Source: Amia ocellicauda | Lineage: Eukaryota; Chordata; Actinopteri; Amiiformes; Amiidae | Assembly: GCF_036373705.1 (NCBI RefSeq) | Contig: NW_027102660.1 | Location: 620,001-684,000 of the forward strand | DNA length: 64,000 nt | Reading direction: 5' to 3' | Notes under the pieces: model-generated | Told to the model about the DNA's origin: nothing | The model's database searches: none | The model's input: only the letters and a program-made list of their open reading frames with translations | Shown here: positions 41,623 to 51,985 of the stretch, piece by piece | Position numbering within the stretch: the stretch's first letter is position 1 | Layout: every line of letters starts with the position of its first letter | Translations under genes and position numbers: made by a program

Positions 41623-42463
41623 CTGATGGCCACATGCCGGATCTGCTTGTAAGGCATTGTTCTGGTCTGGCCTTTGTGCCGCCCTGTTACCAATTAACAT
41701 ATCAAAACCAACCAATAAAATGACACTGCATCAAATTTCAAATAGAAACCAAGATGGAGACGATCTCTCTCCTCTCTACTCTAAACTTTTATTAGAACCT
41801 TTTGGTCTCTCAAAAAAACATTTTTAAGCATCAAGACCTATAGTCAACAACCACTAAGAATATTTCAGGCCTTTATAAGCGCTAAAAAACAACCTGAGCC
41901 AAGAAAATAACTATAAAGATCTAAAATAACTAGCGCTTTTACAGTGATTTTTTTTTTTTTTAATAGCGATGCTTTGTTTGGTAATAAACAAGTCACAAAC
42001 TACTCAGAACAGCGTTTATCCCCGCAAAAGAGATATTTGGGTTTATTTTACAAAGCTTATAAATTATATAGGTTAAAAGTATTCTGAATGTTTTGATACC
42101 ACACGCCATACCTACTGTTGTCTGAGCCCACACCCGCCCCCCATGGTGTGAGTGATTTAGCCTTGAGTGTTGTGATCTATTTAGCATTGAGTGATCAGTT
42201 GTTTTTATTTTTTAAACGATTCCTTATCATCAGGGATTGAGACTGCTAAAATACCTTAAAAGCATATCCTTATCTTAAGTCTAACTCTTTTGAGCTTTAA
42301 GACCCTAGAATGTATTTAAGTAAAACGACTGAACACATTATGTGAGAGATAAAATATAACCACAGCTTTTTTTTTTTTTTTTTTACAAACACAATTAACC
42401 TATACACACAAACACCCACACACACACCCTCTTTTTTAATTTTATTTTTAATTAAATTTGAGG

Positions 42464-42695
42464 GGAGAGACAGAGCCAGATACAGTGTGGATAACATAAG
42501 TACCCTATGCAAAACAGGCATTGTTAGGACCTGGGATCATAACAGACAACAGAACTTGTTGATCTTATAAAATGATTGGGCGAGAGAGAGAGAGAGACAG
42601 ACAGAGACAGTGTGAATATGATAAACGCACTATTCAAAACTGGCATTGTTAAGACCTGGGACCATTACAGACAACAGAACTTGTTGATCTTATAA
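42464..42695. repeat. two direct repeats of about 105 bases near the right end (copy 4)
   Basis: 42464-42570 and about 42590-42695 share 'gacaacagaacttgttgatc' and much of the preceding 80 bases, with a (GA)n run between them. The period is 125 bases. Repeat 1 contains ATGCAAAA, an octamer-like motif. The pair is kept in copy 5 (about 59220-59452). Confidence 0.7.
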
Positions 42696-42696
42696 C

Positions 42697-42715
42697 GGTT
42701 TAGATTTACTAAACC
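42697..42715. promoter_or_regulatory. perfect hairpin GGTTTAG-ATTTA-CTAAACC
   Basis: Seven-base perfect arms around a five-base AT loop, directly after the second direct repeat. It is kept unchanged in copy 5. A protein-binding site or origin function is possible. Confidence 0.5.
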
Positions 42716-42812
42716 ATTACATGTATATTTAAAAAAGACCCCCAACCACTACAGGAAGAGCCGACCCATTCACACTCTACAGTTGACCAACAAGAACAAC
42801 AAGAACAACAGG

Positions 42813-42997
42813 TTATGGGCGGCCTTGTTGTTCAGGGTTTTATGGGTGTACACTTTCTGACGGATATGACGTAGGAATAATTAAGGAAATAACTCTACCT
42901 AGAATCACGCCCCCCAATTATGACGTAGGAATATTAATAAGCTTAGGGCATACGTCATAACAAAATAGGCCGCACCCAAAAAAACCAACTATCTACT
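42813..42997 (-). repeat. right terminal inverted repeat (copy 4)
   Basis: 185 bases that are the reverse complement of the left repeat of copies 2 and 3, with a few differences near the outer end. It carries the same CRE-like and GC-box motifs. Confidence 0.9.
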
Positions 42998-43203
42998 CAT
43001 AAGAGTAACAGCAATGTCGCCGATCCTGCTACGGTCGTATTGTCACAGCAACAACATGTATCGATTTTAAAAGTGTCAGTTCCTGCGCCTCGCAAAGCTA
43101 CCCTTCTGCGATCGTTTGTTCTCAAGGTCAGGATTTCTTGCCACTCCGAGGAAGAGAAAACGACGGCCGGCCATGGGGCAGAGAGATGAGGACGGGTAAC
43201 ACG

Positions 43204-43257
43204 GCCGGGGACCTTTCGCGTGTGAGGCAAACATCATAGCCACTACACTACGGAAAC
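43204..43257 (-). pseudogene. tRNA-Val fragment (CAC)
   Basis: 5' two thirds of a tRNA-Val, from the acceptor start through the anticodon loop CTCACAC to the start of the T-stem. The 3' end is missing. Confidence 0.7.
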
Positions 43258-43799
43258 CAACCCGTCCTGGTGTTTCGAATGGCTCCCATCGAAGCCGGCT
43301 GGTAAAACGCACACAGGCGTTTCCCGTGGGCCAGCCTGTGAGATAAAGGTTTCTATTTTCACTGACCTATTTTGCATTGCTCAAGGGCACATCAGGACAC
43401 TTTGGAAACTCTTTCAAAGGAAGAACGCCCTGAGCTATGACAAGACTTACACTTACCCCAACAAGGTGATGCTCAATGGCTTGTTCAAACAGCTGCTGCT
43501 TGTCTTGTGCCACCATCAGACAATCACAGAGCTATTGTGCCTTCTACACCTTACGGTAGCTTTACTTTAACAATAATAATGACGGCGACCACGACGACAA
43601 CAAGAACAACAACAACAACAATAACATCATCATCAGATTTTAATTAAAAGTGGCTACACCAGCGTTTACAATTTCAACCTGTCGACGGACGGACGCTCTG
43701 AGTCCACCAATTTCGGGAACTCCAATGAAGAAAAGCCACCTACCGCCTCCGGGGAACCACGAGGGTAAGCAGGACGAAAAGGGCCGGCCCACAGCAGGC

Positions 43800-43872
43800 T
43801 CTTTCCGCCCGGTTTCAAACCGGGGATCTTTCGTGCGTTAGGCGAACGTGATAACCGCTACACTTCGGAAAC
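43800..43872 (-). pseudogene. tRNA-Val (AAC) pseudogene
   Basis: 73-base match with T-loop TTTGAAA, an impaired anticodon stem and acceptor changes. It is the same class as 6683-6755. Confidence 0.7.
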
Positions 43873-44059
43873 TGACACCGTCACCTCTTGCTTAGAACGG
43901 TTACCGTTGGAGACTGCTGGTAAAACCGACCCGTCCTGGCGTTTCGAATGGCTCCCATCGAAGCAGGCTGGTAAAACGCGCACAGGCGTTTCCCGTGGGC
44001 CAGCCTGTGAGATAAAGGTTTCTAATTTCACTGACCTATTTTGCATTGCTCAAGGGCAA

Positions 44060-44311
44060 GAGGATCCAGAAAAACAGGTTACTGAAATGATGTTTGACGC
44101 CGTGGACTGGCCGTTCTTGAAAGAGGTCATAAACTGTATAAATGATGGTTTTGACATCTTGACCAAATGTTCGCAACTGGATTTGGTTAGAAGGAGAATA
44201 TGCTGGATTATGGATTATATATCCCCCTTGAATGACGACGACGATGATAAAACAGACGACGTGTGGGGTTTTGGAGGGGGGTCTGACGGCTCAGGGGCTA
44301 CTCTCTTCTAA
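44060..44311 (+). pseudogene. gene 1 remnant, 3' part (copy 5)
   Basis: C-terminal third of gene 1, from EDPEKQVTE to the acidic and Gly-rich tail. The upstream part is replaced by tRNA spacer DNA. Confidence 0.75.
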
Positions 44312-44389
44312 GAGGGCGGTGTGTCATGACGTAGTGAAGAGATAGGATAAAAGGTGCAACAATTCATTCATGGTTTAAAATTAAAGAGA

Positions 44390-45238
44390 ATGTCTTACCC
44401 GAAAGCTGCGGACGTCGACAGGCTCTACAGGCCTCTTCAAACCCGGGATCACCCCTGGTTCTATTCCCCAGATTTTGTATACACTCTGGAACCCTTTGAC
44501 TGCGGTTACTCTCCAAGACCTCAGACCCCGGTCCCTCAGGACGAAACAACATGCGGTGCGATGGATGTCCAAATGAGTCTCGGGGATCCCCAGCCTCTGG
44601 AGCTCATGGAGGGCCTCGATTTTGCCGAACTGTCTACCGTCTGTGCGTCTCAGGAGGGGGTCAGTCCAATGGATGTAGAAACACCCCACAAACCACCAGG
44701 CGAACCAATGAGCATCGGACAGTCCCGGGGGCGTGATGAAGACGAAGGATTTATGCCCGGGGTATGTGACCAAGTAAGCAGAGTGGTTAAAAGCACCCTG
44801 GTGTATATTCTGAGTGCTCTCATCGACCGAGCTCTGAAAGAAGTCTGTCGGGGGTGTGAAGTGAATCACCCCAGTCAGTTGAGACACAGTTGTTTGTTTG
44901 AACCAGACCGTTACTATTTCCTGTTCTATTTCAACGTGTTTTACAGAAGACTGAACAAACCGTGGCTGAAACCGGCACTAATCAAGGCGCTGTCTTACTC
45001 CCACATACATGTCACTGCGGGACAAGTCCAGAAAATCATAGATGAGATTTTGCTGGAGCTGAAAAAGGAGCCGTTTATAATAGAGAAACTTGGGCAGCTG
45101 CTCAATGACCTGGATGAGCCGAGTAGAAAAACCGCTGGCAAGCTAAAAGCTTATTTCTTCCGTAAAGAAGTTAAAGCTGGGGACAGCGACGAAGAATTCG
45201 ACATCTACGCCACTGATTCAGACTCTGACCTGAACTAA
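44390..45238 (+). CDS. gene 2, unknown protein with Cys/His motif (copy 5)
   Basis: 282 residues that look whole. It is the same protein as in copy 4, with several substitutions in the disordered N-terminal half and the C-x2-C/H/H-x-C motif unchanged. Confidence 0.65.
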   Translation: MSYPKAADVDRLYRPLQTRDHPWFYSPDFVYTLEPFDCGYSPRPQTPVPQDETTCGAMDVQMSLGDPQPLELMEGLDFAELSTVCASQEGVSPMDVETPHKPPGEPMSIGQSRGRDEDEGFMPGVCDQVSRVVKSTLVYILSALIDRALKEVCRGCEVNHPSQLRHSCLFEPDRYYFLFYFNVFYRRLNKPWLKPALIKALSYSHIHVTAGQVQKIIDEILLELKKEPFIIEKLGQLLNDLDEPSRKTAGKLKAYFFRKEVKAGDSDEEFDIYATDSDSDLN

Positions 45239-45250
45239 GGGACTTTGAAC

Positions 45251-45760
45251 ATGGGGAATGTTCTGGACTGCTTCTGCAACTGGTTCTGTCATCAACACTC
45301 TGCAGCTAACCTGAGAGCGCTATTACACCATGTGCTTGACAGAAAAGTAGCCAACGCGAGCCTTTTCTCTACAGATTTAACCATCGATGAGGATCAACTT
45401 TCAAACCTGGAAAAGTTAATGGCTGCTGTAACAAAGACCGGGGGGTACGAACACTGGGATGAAGCGCTCAAGGGGGCCAAGAATGATATTAGGCCATTTC
45501 ATCAACATCTGTATGACCTTTTACTGAGCATGTTTAATACACCTCTGTTTAATTTTAAAATAGGTCATATTGTTGTTTATTTACATATGTAACTGAGGTG
45601 TGTGCCTACAAGATAAAGAAACAGGTATATTTGTTGATATAGATCAAGTAACCAATCATCTGATTTCTTTTTGTCTGGACCGTAGAAAAAATTGTTGTGT
45701 ATGTTATACTTTTCTCAAATGTCTAAAAAGGGGTATCTGCTCTCCTGAAGTTGAATAAAA
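45251..45760 (+). pseudogene. Bcl-2-like gene region (copy 5)
   Basis: Same region as in copy 4, with the BH1-like stretch kept. Broken, with about two breaks. Confidence 0.45.
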
Positions 45761-45813
45761 AACCTTGTAAAAAACTTTGCGCATAGTGTGGGTCTGTGTG
45801 GTTATTTGACAGA

Positions 45814-46905
45814 ATGACTCGGCAAGCTCCCCAAATGCAGGAACTATACTACAACCCAGCCAAGATTGGGGGTTTGGCGGGTAAGAAGGGTTTTCAAAGA
45901 GGACTCGCTGAGGCCGGAGTGAAGGTTAATGATGTGGTTGTTTCAGAATGGTTACGGGAACAAGACGCCTATACCTTACATAAACCTCTCAGGATTAACT
46001 TTAAAAGAAACCGCGTATATGCAACTGACATAGACTCACAATGGCAAATGGATCTAGTCGATATGTCAAATTTATCAAAACATAACAATGGTCACAAATT
46101 GATGTTGATGTGTATCGATGTTTAATCAAAATATGCCTGGGCTCGAATTCTACATAATAAAACAGGTTGAGCGGTGACGAGGGTCTTTGAGGATATATTG
46201 TCCCAGGGTCGATGTCCTAAAAAACTGCAGACTGATTAAGGAAAAGAGTTTCTCAACAGAGAATTTCAGAATCTACTGAAGAGACACAAAATACATCATT
46301 TCACCACCGGAAATGAGCTTAAAGCATCGGTAGTGGAGAGGTTTAACCGCACCATAAAGACCAAAATGTGGAGATATTTTACAGCGGTCAACACGTTCAA
46401 GTATTTTGATAAAGTTCAGGATTTTATTGATGCTTACAACCAAGGGTATCACACCAGTATTAAAATGAAGTCTATAGATGTTGATCAAAGTAATTCTTTT
46501 CAGGTCTATACAAAATTATACGGACCATTTATTAAGAAGGGAAAAACTACTTATAAGTTCAACATCGGTGATGTGGTTCGCGTTTCAAAGCTAAGGAGTA
46601 CTTTTGCCAAAGGTTATGAACAAACATTTTCTGACGAATATTTTACAGTTACCGAACAGTTGGCTAGAGCCCCCCCCGTGTACCGGTTAAAAGACTATGA
46701 CGGGGAGGATATAGAAGGAACGTTTTACGAAGCCGAGTTACAAAAAATTATTGTGGGTAAAGACAGTGTATACAGAGTTGAAAAGATATTAGCTGAAAAA
46801 ACCCAGAACCGGAAAAAATATGTGTTGGTGAAATGGCTTGGATGGCCTGAAAAGTTCAATAGTTGGGTCCCGGAACAACAGGTTTGCGATATTCAATCCT
46901 TATAA
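45814..46905 (+). pseudogene. integrase with chromodomain (copy 5)
   Basis: Same integrase, and the most decayed copy in the array, with about three breaks. The chromodomain part is well kept. Confidence 0.86.
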
Positions 46906-46951
46906 CAACATGCCCGCGGGTGTGTTGGGGGCATTACTCTCGATACTCAAG

Positions 46952-47686
46952 ATGGAATCAGGAGGCTTCTACGTGACTCTACCCAGTAACGCCTCTCTCG
47001 ATATATACCCTAAAAATGAAATATCCAGTTACACGGTACAATTTGGAAAATCTATAGATCTAAGAGGGTCGTGGGAAGTGGGGTTGGCGGAAATACAGTA
47101 TCCTTACACTTGGGCTGTTTTACAAGATAAGGATGCCACCTTCGCCATTTTTGATGATGTTAAAAAGAGTCAATGGACATTCACGATACAAGGAGGTTAT
47201 TATGACAATGTGGATAAAATATTAGATGAGATGCATAAACAGTTCTCAGAAGGCACCCCCAACATCAAGCTATATTACAACCCTATTAAAAACAGAGTGT
47301 ACAAGGTGTCAAAACCAGGTATTAGCATTCAAACCAGCGGCCAACTGGGGCGTATATTAGGGTTCTATTCTGACACAGAGAGCAGGTTCTCAGAAGTGGT
47401 GGGGCGGCTTTTACACTCTTTATGTGTATACGGATATCATAACCCACCAGAGGGTCGGGGATAGTTATGTCCCCCTTTTGAGAAATGTACTTATTAAAGG
47501 TAAAAGCAATGACATGGTCACAATTACTTATGACAAGCCACACTACGTACCAGTCTCAAAGACCCACTTTGACAACATCACGATCGAAGTCAAATCGGAT
47601 CAGAATATCAACGTACCCTTCCGCTTCGGTAAAGTTAAGTTGTCAAACTACATTTTCGACCCCTGAAACAGTGTGTACATTATTAA
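46952..47686 (+). pseudogene. penton-like minor capsid protein (copy 5)
   Basis: Same gene as in copy 4. Broken, with about two breaks, one of them shared with all other copies. Confidence 0.8.
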
Positions 47687-47687
47687 A

Positions 47688-48176
47688 ATGGCTACCTCGA
47701 GGGGTTATGTAGATCCTAGCGCCAATGTGGATTATTACAAGATGCAAGATGGAACGGCTTGCCCGGTTTTGTAGGAGCCCCCACAATGTATGGCGCCGGT
47801 CTAGGAGGACTCTTTCGTGGTCTCTTTAGAATGGCCGTACCCCTGCTTAAGAGAGGCTTTGCTATAGCCAGACCCCACTTGAAATCAGCGGCTAAAAATA
47901 TTGTTAGTGACGTGTTCACCAATGTTATGAACCGGGCAGCTAGCCATGAGCATCAGGAGGGTTCGGGTCTCATGGTAATGGCGAGGAGGGGGGGTAAAAG
48001 AAGAAACAGCATGTGTCCACCAGGGCGACGATGATCCGTGGCTAACAGAAAACGAAGAATCTCTCATTCTCCAACATATCGTGGAAACACTCGGAGAAGG
48101 AAGCAGCACAAGAAAAAACCTGCAAAAAGAAAGTCTCAAAGAAAGAAAAATAGAGCCTCAGGATATATCTTTTAAA
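47688..48176 (+). pseudogene. basic pX-like virion core protein (copy 5)
   Basis: Same gene as the whole copy at 12328-12816. Broken, with about two breaks. Confidence 0.68.
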
Positions 48177-48177
48177 C

Positions 48178-49487
48178 ATGTCTTTTGTCCACAGTCTATT
48201 GGAAGAATGCGTCAAATCAGAACTGGATCTGTTTACAGTTCCATACACTCAAACGAGTATAGATAAGAGCATATATGTAGAGATTCCCCCTCTTTCTGCA
48301 ATTTCAGACATGGCCCCTCTGGAGTTTTTTATAGCTGGCAATGGCGAGGATTATAATGATTTGAAAAACACATTTATTTTAATGAACTGTAAAGTGACTA
48401 ATGAGGATGGCGATGCAATCGAGAAGACGGCCAACGCTGGGGTCATCAATTACCCGGTGGCCACCATGTTTTCACAGGTGGATGTGACCCTGGGAGATCG
48501 GCTCATTAGTCAAAGCAGCAATACTTACCCCTATAGAGCCATGATGGAGTGTAAACTTAATTATAGTGAGGAGACCCTAAGCAAACAGTTCAGCCCCGGC
48601 CTTTTCTTCAAAGACAACCCGGAAGCTATGGACGACAAGGATCCAGAGGGACTCAATAAGGGTTTGCAAAAAAGAACGGCCTCTTCAACAGAAGGGAGGA
48701 CCTTTGAGCTAATGGGGCATATCAATGCAGACATATTTTTCCAAGAAAAACTCATGCTCAACGGGGTAGACATTAAAATTAAAATGATCCGTAGTAAAAG
48801 TGCTTTTTGTCTGATGACCCCTGATACTGAAAAATATAAACTGACCATATTATCGGCCTCGCTGTTTGTGAAAAAAGTGTCCGTCTCCCCGGCGGTTAAA
48901 CTAGGACACGCGCAGGCGTTAATGACGGCAAACGCCAAGTACCCGATCGAAAGAGTCTATATGAAAGTCCACAGTATCCCCGCAGGGACACGGGTGATGA
49001 ACCAGGAAAATCTGTTTCTAGGACAGCTCCCAAAACAGGTTATTATAGGTCTCGTGGATAATGATGCATTTACCGGGGTTTACAACAAGAACCCCTTTAA
49101 CTTTAAACATTATAACGCGGAATTTATAGCGTTGTACGTCGATGGTGTGCAGGTTCCATCCAGACCTTTTCAACCTGACTTTGAAAACGGCAATGTGGTT
49201 CGTGAATATGACAGTCTAGTACTGGCTACGGGTCGCCATCTCAAGGATCAAACTCCCGGCTGATCGATCGCCGGGAATACTGCAGCGGTTACACCCTGTA
49301 CGGTTTCAACCTGACCCCTGACGAAGAGTGTGGACAACATTTTTCACTGATGAAGACGGGCAATATGCGTTTGGAGATGCGTTTCAAGCAGCCTCTACCA
49401 CGCACTGTAAATATGGTCGTGTATGCAGTGTTTGACAACATTATTGAGGTGAATCAGAGGAGAAATGTTATGTATGATTATTATTAA
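48178..49487 (+). pseudogene. double-jelly-roll major capsid protein (copy 5)
   Basis: Same gene and same general state as in copy 4, with about one break and a number of substitutions of its own. Confidence 0.88.
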
Positions 49488-49488
49488 A

Positions 49489-50046
49489 ATGAACACCAGA
49501 GAGCTCAACCACATCATGAATGCCCTGGCCAGCTCACGGAAACTGTTTCAAGGAGTCTACACCTGCGATCAGCTGCCTAAATTTAAGATCAAGAATTTAC
49601 CTGCAATGTACATAATCAACACACACCCTAAAAATATGCCCGGAGAACATTGGCTGGCTATTTATCTAAGGGAGGACCACCGTGGTGAATTTTTTGATTC
49701 CTATGCAAACCCCCCGGATTTCAGACCTTTCCCTCGGAAGATCAATAACTTTCTGCTCAACAACTGTCAAGAAACCATTTACAGCGGTCGTCAAGTACAA
49801 AGTCTTCAGACCTTCACTTGTGGTCAACACTGTGTGTTTTTCTTATTTCATAGATCTAAAGGAAGGTCATACCCCGATATTATGGCCTTGTACAGTGAGG
49901 ATTTAGGCCAAAATGATAAAAAAGTGGCAGAGTTTGTCAGGACACTGTGGACCCCCCCTTATAACACAATGACTTATGACCCTAGCCAGCCGTGTATACA
50001 GATGGGGTGTTCTTGTGAGGATTTTAAAAGATGTCATGCGTGTTAA
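49489..50046 (+). CDS. adenain-like cysteine protease (copy 5)
   Basis: 185 residues that look whole, with the same catalytic His, acidic, Gln and Cys motifs as in copy 4. One substitution was noticed. Confidence 0.92.
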   Translation: MNTRELNHIMNALASSRKLFQGVYTCDQLPKFKIKNLPAMYIINTHPKNMPGEHWLAIYLREDHRGEFFDSYANPPDFRPFPRKINNFLLNNCQETIYSGRQVQSLQTFTCGQHCVFFLFHRSKGRSYPDIMALYSEDLGQNDKKVAEFVRTLWTPPYNTMTYDPSQPCIQMGCSCEDFKRCHAC

Positions 50047-50225
50047 GGTGAAAAAATAATGAAAACAGCCTTTGAATCATTAGTTTTGTTTTTATTCAAC
50101 ACAATTCTTATACAAAGCAGGGGTTATGGTATAAATAAATGTACAACATTTGAAAAATAAAAAATAAAAATAAAAAATTGTTTGTCGGGTCATTATTTAC
50201 AGGGGAGACAAATAAAAACATGAGA
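50047..50225. promoter_or_regulatory. convergent polyadenylation region (copy 5)
   Basis: Same AT-rich divider as at 33290-33468, with overlapping plus- and minus-strand AATAAA signals. Confidence 0.55.
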
Positions 50226-50969
50226 TTAATAAGCTTCCCAACAATGGATAGATCCTGAGGATGGTCGCTCAGCACGGTCAGAGTAATGAGATATCGGAGT
50301 CAGATCAGGCTCCACCTCTTTACACAGACGGATTTTTTGTCGCGTTTCCTGGTTAGGAACTGTTGATTGGGGCATGTTCAGACAGGCCATCGCCTGTAGG
50401 AAAGCATTCCAGCCTACAGGTCGGCGACTATCGGGTACCTTATTAGTGCTAGTGACACTCTTCAACAAATCGAACATGTGTGAACCTTTGATCAGTAGTC
50501 CTTTAAAAACAAATTCACCCTGTTCATTCCAAGCCGTTACCCGCAGTTTCTGAACCATTTTGTGCAGGATATATTGTGCATGTCTTTTGCTTCTGGCCGG
50601 CATGTTTCTCAAAACATCCGTTACAACATCTCCCTCTGAACTCTCTACAGGTTCGGTCACCGCAACATCTTTATCAACCGTTCCCCCCGCATCAGCCCCA
50701 GAACCATTTTCTTGAGAGGCCATGGTTAAAGTTAAAATGTTTTGATCTTTTTCACCCTGTCTAACCAGACGGAGGTAGCGCTGTAACGTGTTGGTATACA
50801 ACTGGGCTTTGGAATACTGATTTAAATCGGCCCTGGCCTGTATAGCTTTCATTTCAGAGTCCAGGTTGTTTTCGGCCGTTTGTCTAATGGGCTCTGGCCC
50901 GACAACATTTTTTCTCAGTTTCTCAAGCTGCTCCTGAGGGATCAAAAACATTTTCTGAGCATATTCCAT
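50226..50969 (-). CDS. unknown 247-residue Polinton protein (copy 5)
   Basis: Looks whole and is nearly identical to the gene at 33469-34212. Confidence 0.7.
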   Translation of the reverse strand: MEYAQKMFLIPQEQLEKLRKNVVGPEPIRQTAENNLDSEMKAIQARADLNQYSKAQLYTNTLQRYLRLVRQGEKDQNILTLTMASQENGSGADAGGTVDKDVAVTEPVESSEGDVVTDVLRNMPARSKRHAQYILHKMVQKLRVTAWNEQGEFVFKGLLIKGSHMFDLLKSVTSTNKVPDSRRPVGWNAFLQAMACLNMPQSTVPNQETRQKIRLCKEVEPDLTPISHYSDRAERPSSGSIHCWEAY

Positions 50970-50971
50970 TA

Positions 50972-51307
50972 TTAACCCACTCTGGAAGCTAGAAGACTGG
51001 TTAGGAAAGGCACGGCTATGCTCAACAGCGGTCCTATAAAACCCCCGGTTTGATTAATCTTCTTTCTTTTTCTTTTAATAGAATACTTCTTATTAGCGAT
51101 GATCTTGATAACCGCTTTTTGTTTTTTGAGTTTAGAATGTTGAGAAGGGGTTAGGGGTATATTACCGCGTAAGATGTTAAAAGCTATTTCACACAGGGTC
51201 TCGATCAAATCCGAGGGGGCCCCTGCCAGCACAGCTTTCCTATGGCGCGGGCTCCTCTCAAATAACATTTGCAAAAGCGGCAGATTTCTTTTAATCCGAA
51301 CAGACAT
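50972..51307 (-). CDS. 111-residue basic protein with hydrophobic tail (copy 5)
   Basis: Looks whole. Same protein as at 34215-34550, with one substitution. Confidence 0.7.
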   Translation of the reverse strand: MSVRIKRNLPLLQMLFERSPRHRKAVLAGAPSDLIETLCEIAFNILRGNIPLTPSQHSKLKKQKAVIKIIANKKYSIKRKRKKINQTGGFIGPLLSIAVPFLTSLLASRVG

Positions 51308-51313
51308 TCTTAT

Positions 51314-51985
51314 TTATTTCCTTTTCTTTAGCACATAGACTGCCGGCCAATCGTGCGGGCACAAACCTGTTCTTAGGCGAAAGTCTTCTGGGGTTTGTGC
51401 ATTTAATTCCGCAATCAAGTACCTGTAGGGTTTTTTGGTGGCATCCTCAAATGCCTCCAAAAAGAACTTGGTCTGGTTAGGGTACATTTGACGAGCCAAG
51501 ACGGTGACCTGTAGTTTATCTCTGGGGTTTTTAAAAATAATTATATAATTGGCATATAAATTAATAGTGCGGCTTTTTTTACCTTGAAAAAATAGATTTT
51601 GAACTAAATAAATAATACTTAAATTCCTATGATGAGTGTACTTTGTGAAAGCTTTTTCCACTTCACTGTTGTCACCGGCCTGCTCCATCAGGTCATCAAG
51701 GATCACTAGGTTAGTATTACCGGGCGGGAACAAGTCATCGCCACACAACGAGGCGGGGAGACCTTGCACAAATTTCAGATTATTTTTTTTCCAAGCCAAA
51801 TCATCGTAGAGAGGTTGCCAGCAAGAGAAACACCACACTATGTTGTCAAGAGCTTGGGACACGGTTGCGTCCACATCTTCTATGATGTTCTTTATAAGAT
51901 AGCTCTTCCCCGAATTGGAGGGACCGGCTATAATACAGGAGAAAGGGTGTTGAAGTCTGTTTTCAAAACCACCGCTAATATCCAT
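51314..51985 (-). CDS. FtsK/HerA-type DNA-packaging ATPase (copy 5)
   Basis: 223 residues that look whole. Walker A and B are as in copy 4, with three substitutions noticed outside the motifs. It again overlaps the PolB end by 11 bases. Confidence 0.92.
   Translation of the reverse strand: MDISGGFENRLQHPFSCIIAGPSNSGKSYLIKNIIEDVDATVSQALDNIVWCFSCWQPLYDDLAWKKNNLKFVQGLPASLCGDDLFPPGNTNLVILDDLMEQAGDNSEVEKAFTKYTHHRNLSIIYLVQNLFFQGKKSRTINLYANYIIIFKNPRDKLQVTVLARQMYPNQTKFFLEAFEDATKKPYRYLIAELNAQTPEDFRLRTGLCPHDWPAVYVLKKRK

Larger units (their letters stand above)
41623..42812. other. right-end non-coding region (copy 4)
   Basis: About 1.2 kb between the spliced gene and the right inverted repeat. No gene is seen. 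It holds poly-T runs (about 41948 and 42367), CA-rich and GA-rich simple repeats, a pair of direct repeats and a hairpin, listed separately. It probably holds the promoter and possibly replication signals of the right arm. Confidence 0.55.
27283..42997 (+). mobile_element. Polinton/adintovirus-like element, copy 4 (long form, both outer ends)
   Basis: About 15.7 kb, the most complete copy. The outer ends AGTAGATAGT and ACTATCTACT sit inside CATAAG duplications. Most of the left inverted repeat and much of gene 1 are absent. Plus-strand genes run from gene 2 to the protease. Minus-strand genes run from the right end toward the middle (spliced gene, PolB, ATPase, 111-residue and 247-residue proteins). 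It is broken, with roughly ten breaks. Gene 2, protease, ATPase and the spliced gene look whole. Confidence 0.95.
42998..44059. repeat. host tRNA-Val spacer 4 (short)
   Basis: Begins with the CATAAG duplication and 'agtaacagcaatg', the continuation of the uninserted target. It holds one truncated and one degenerate tRNA-Val and one microsatellite (about 43600-43634). There is no Tc1 and no host protein gene. Confidence 0.8.
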
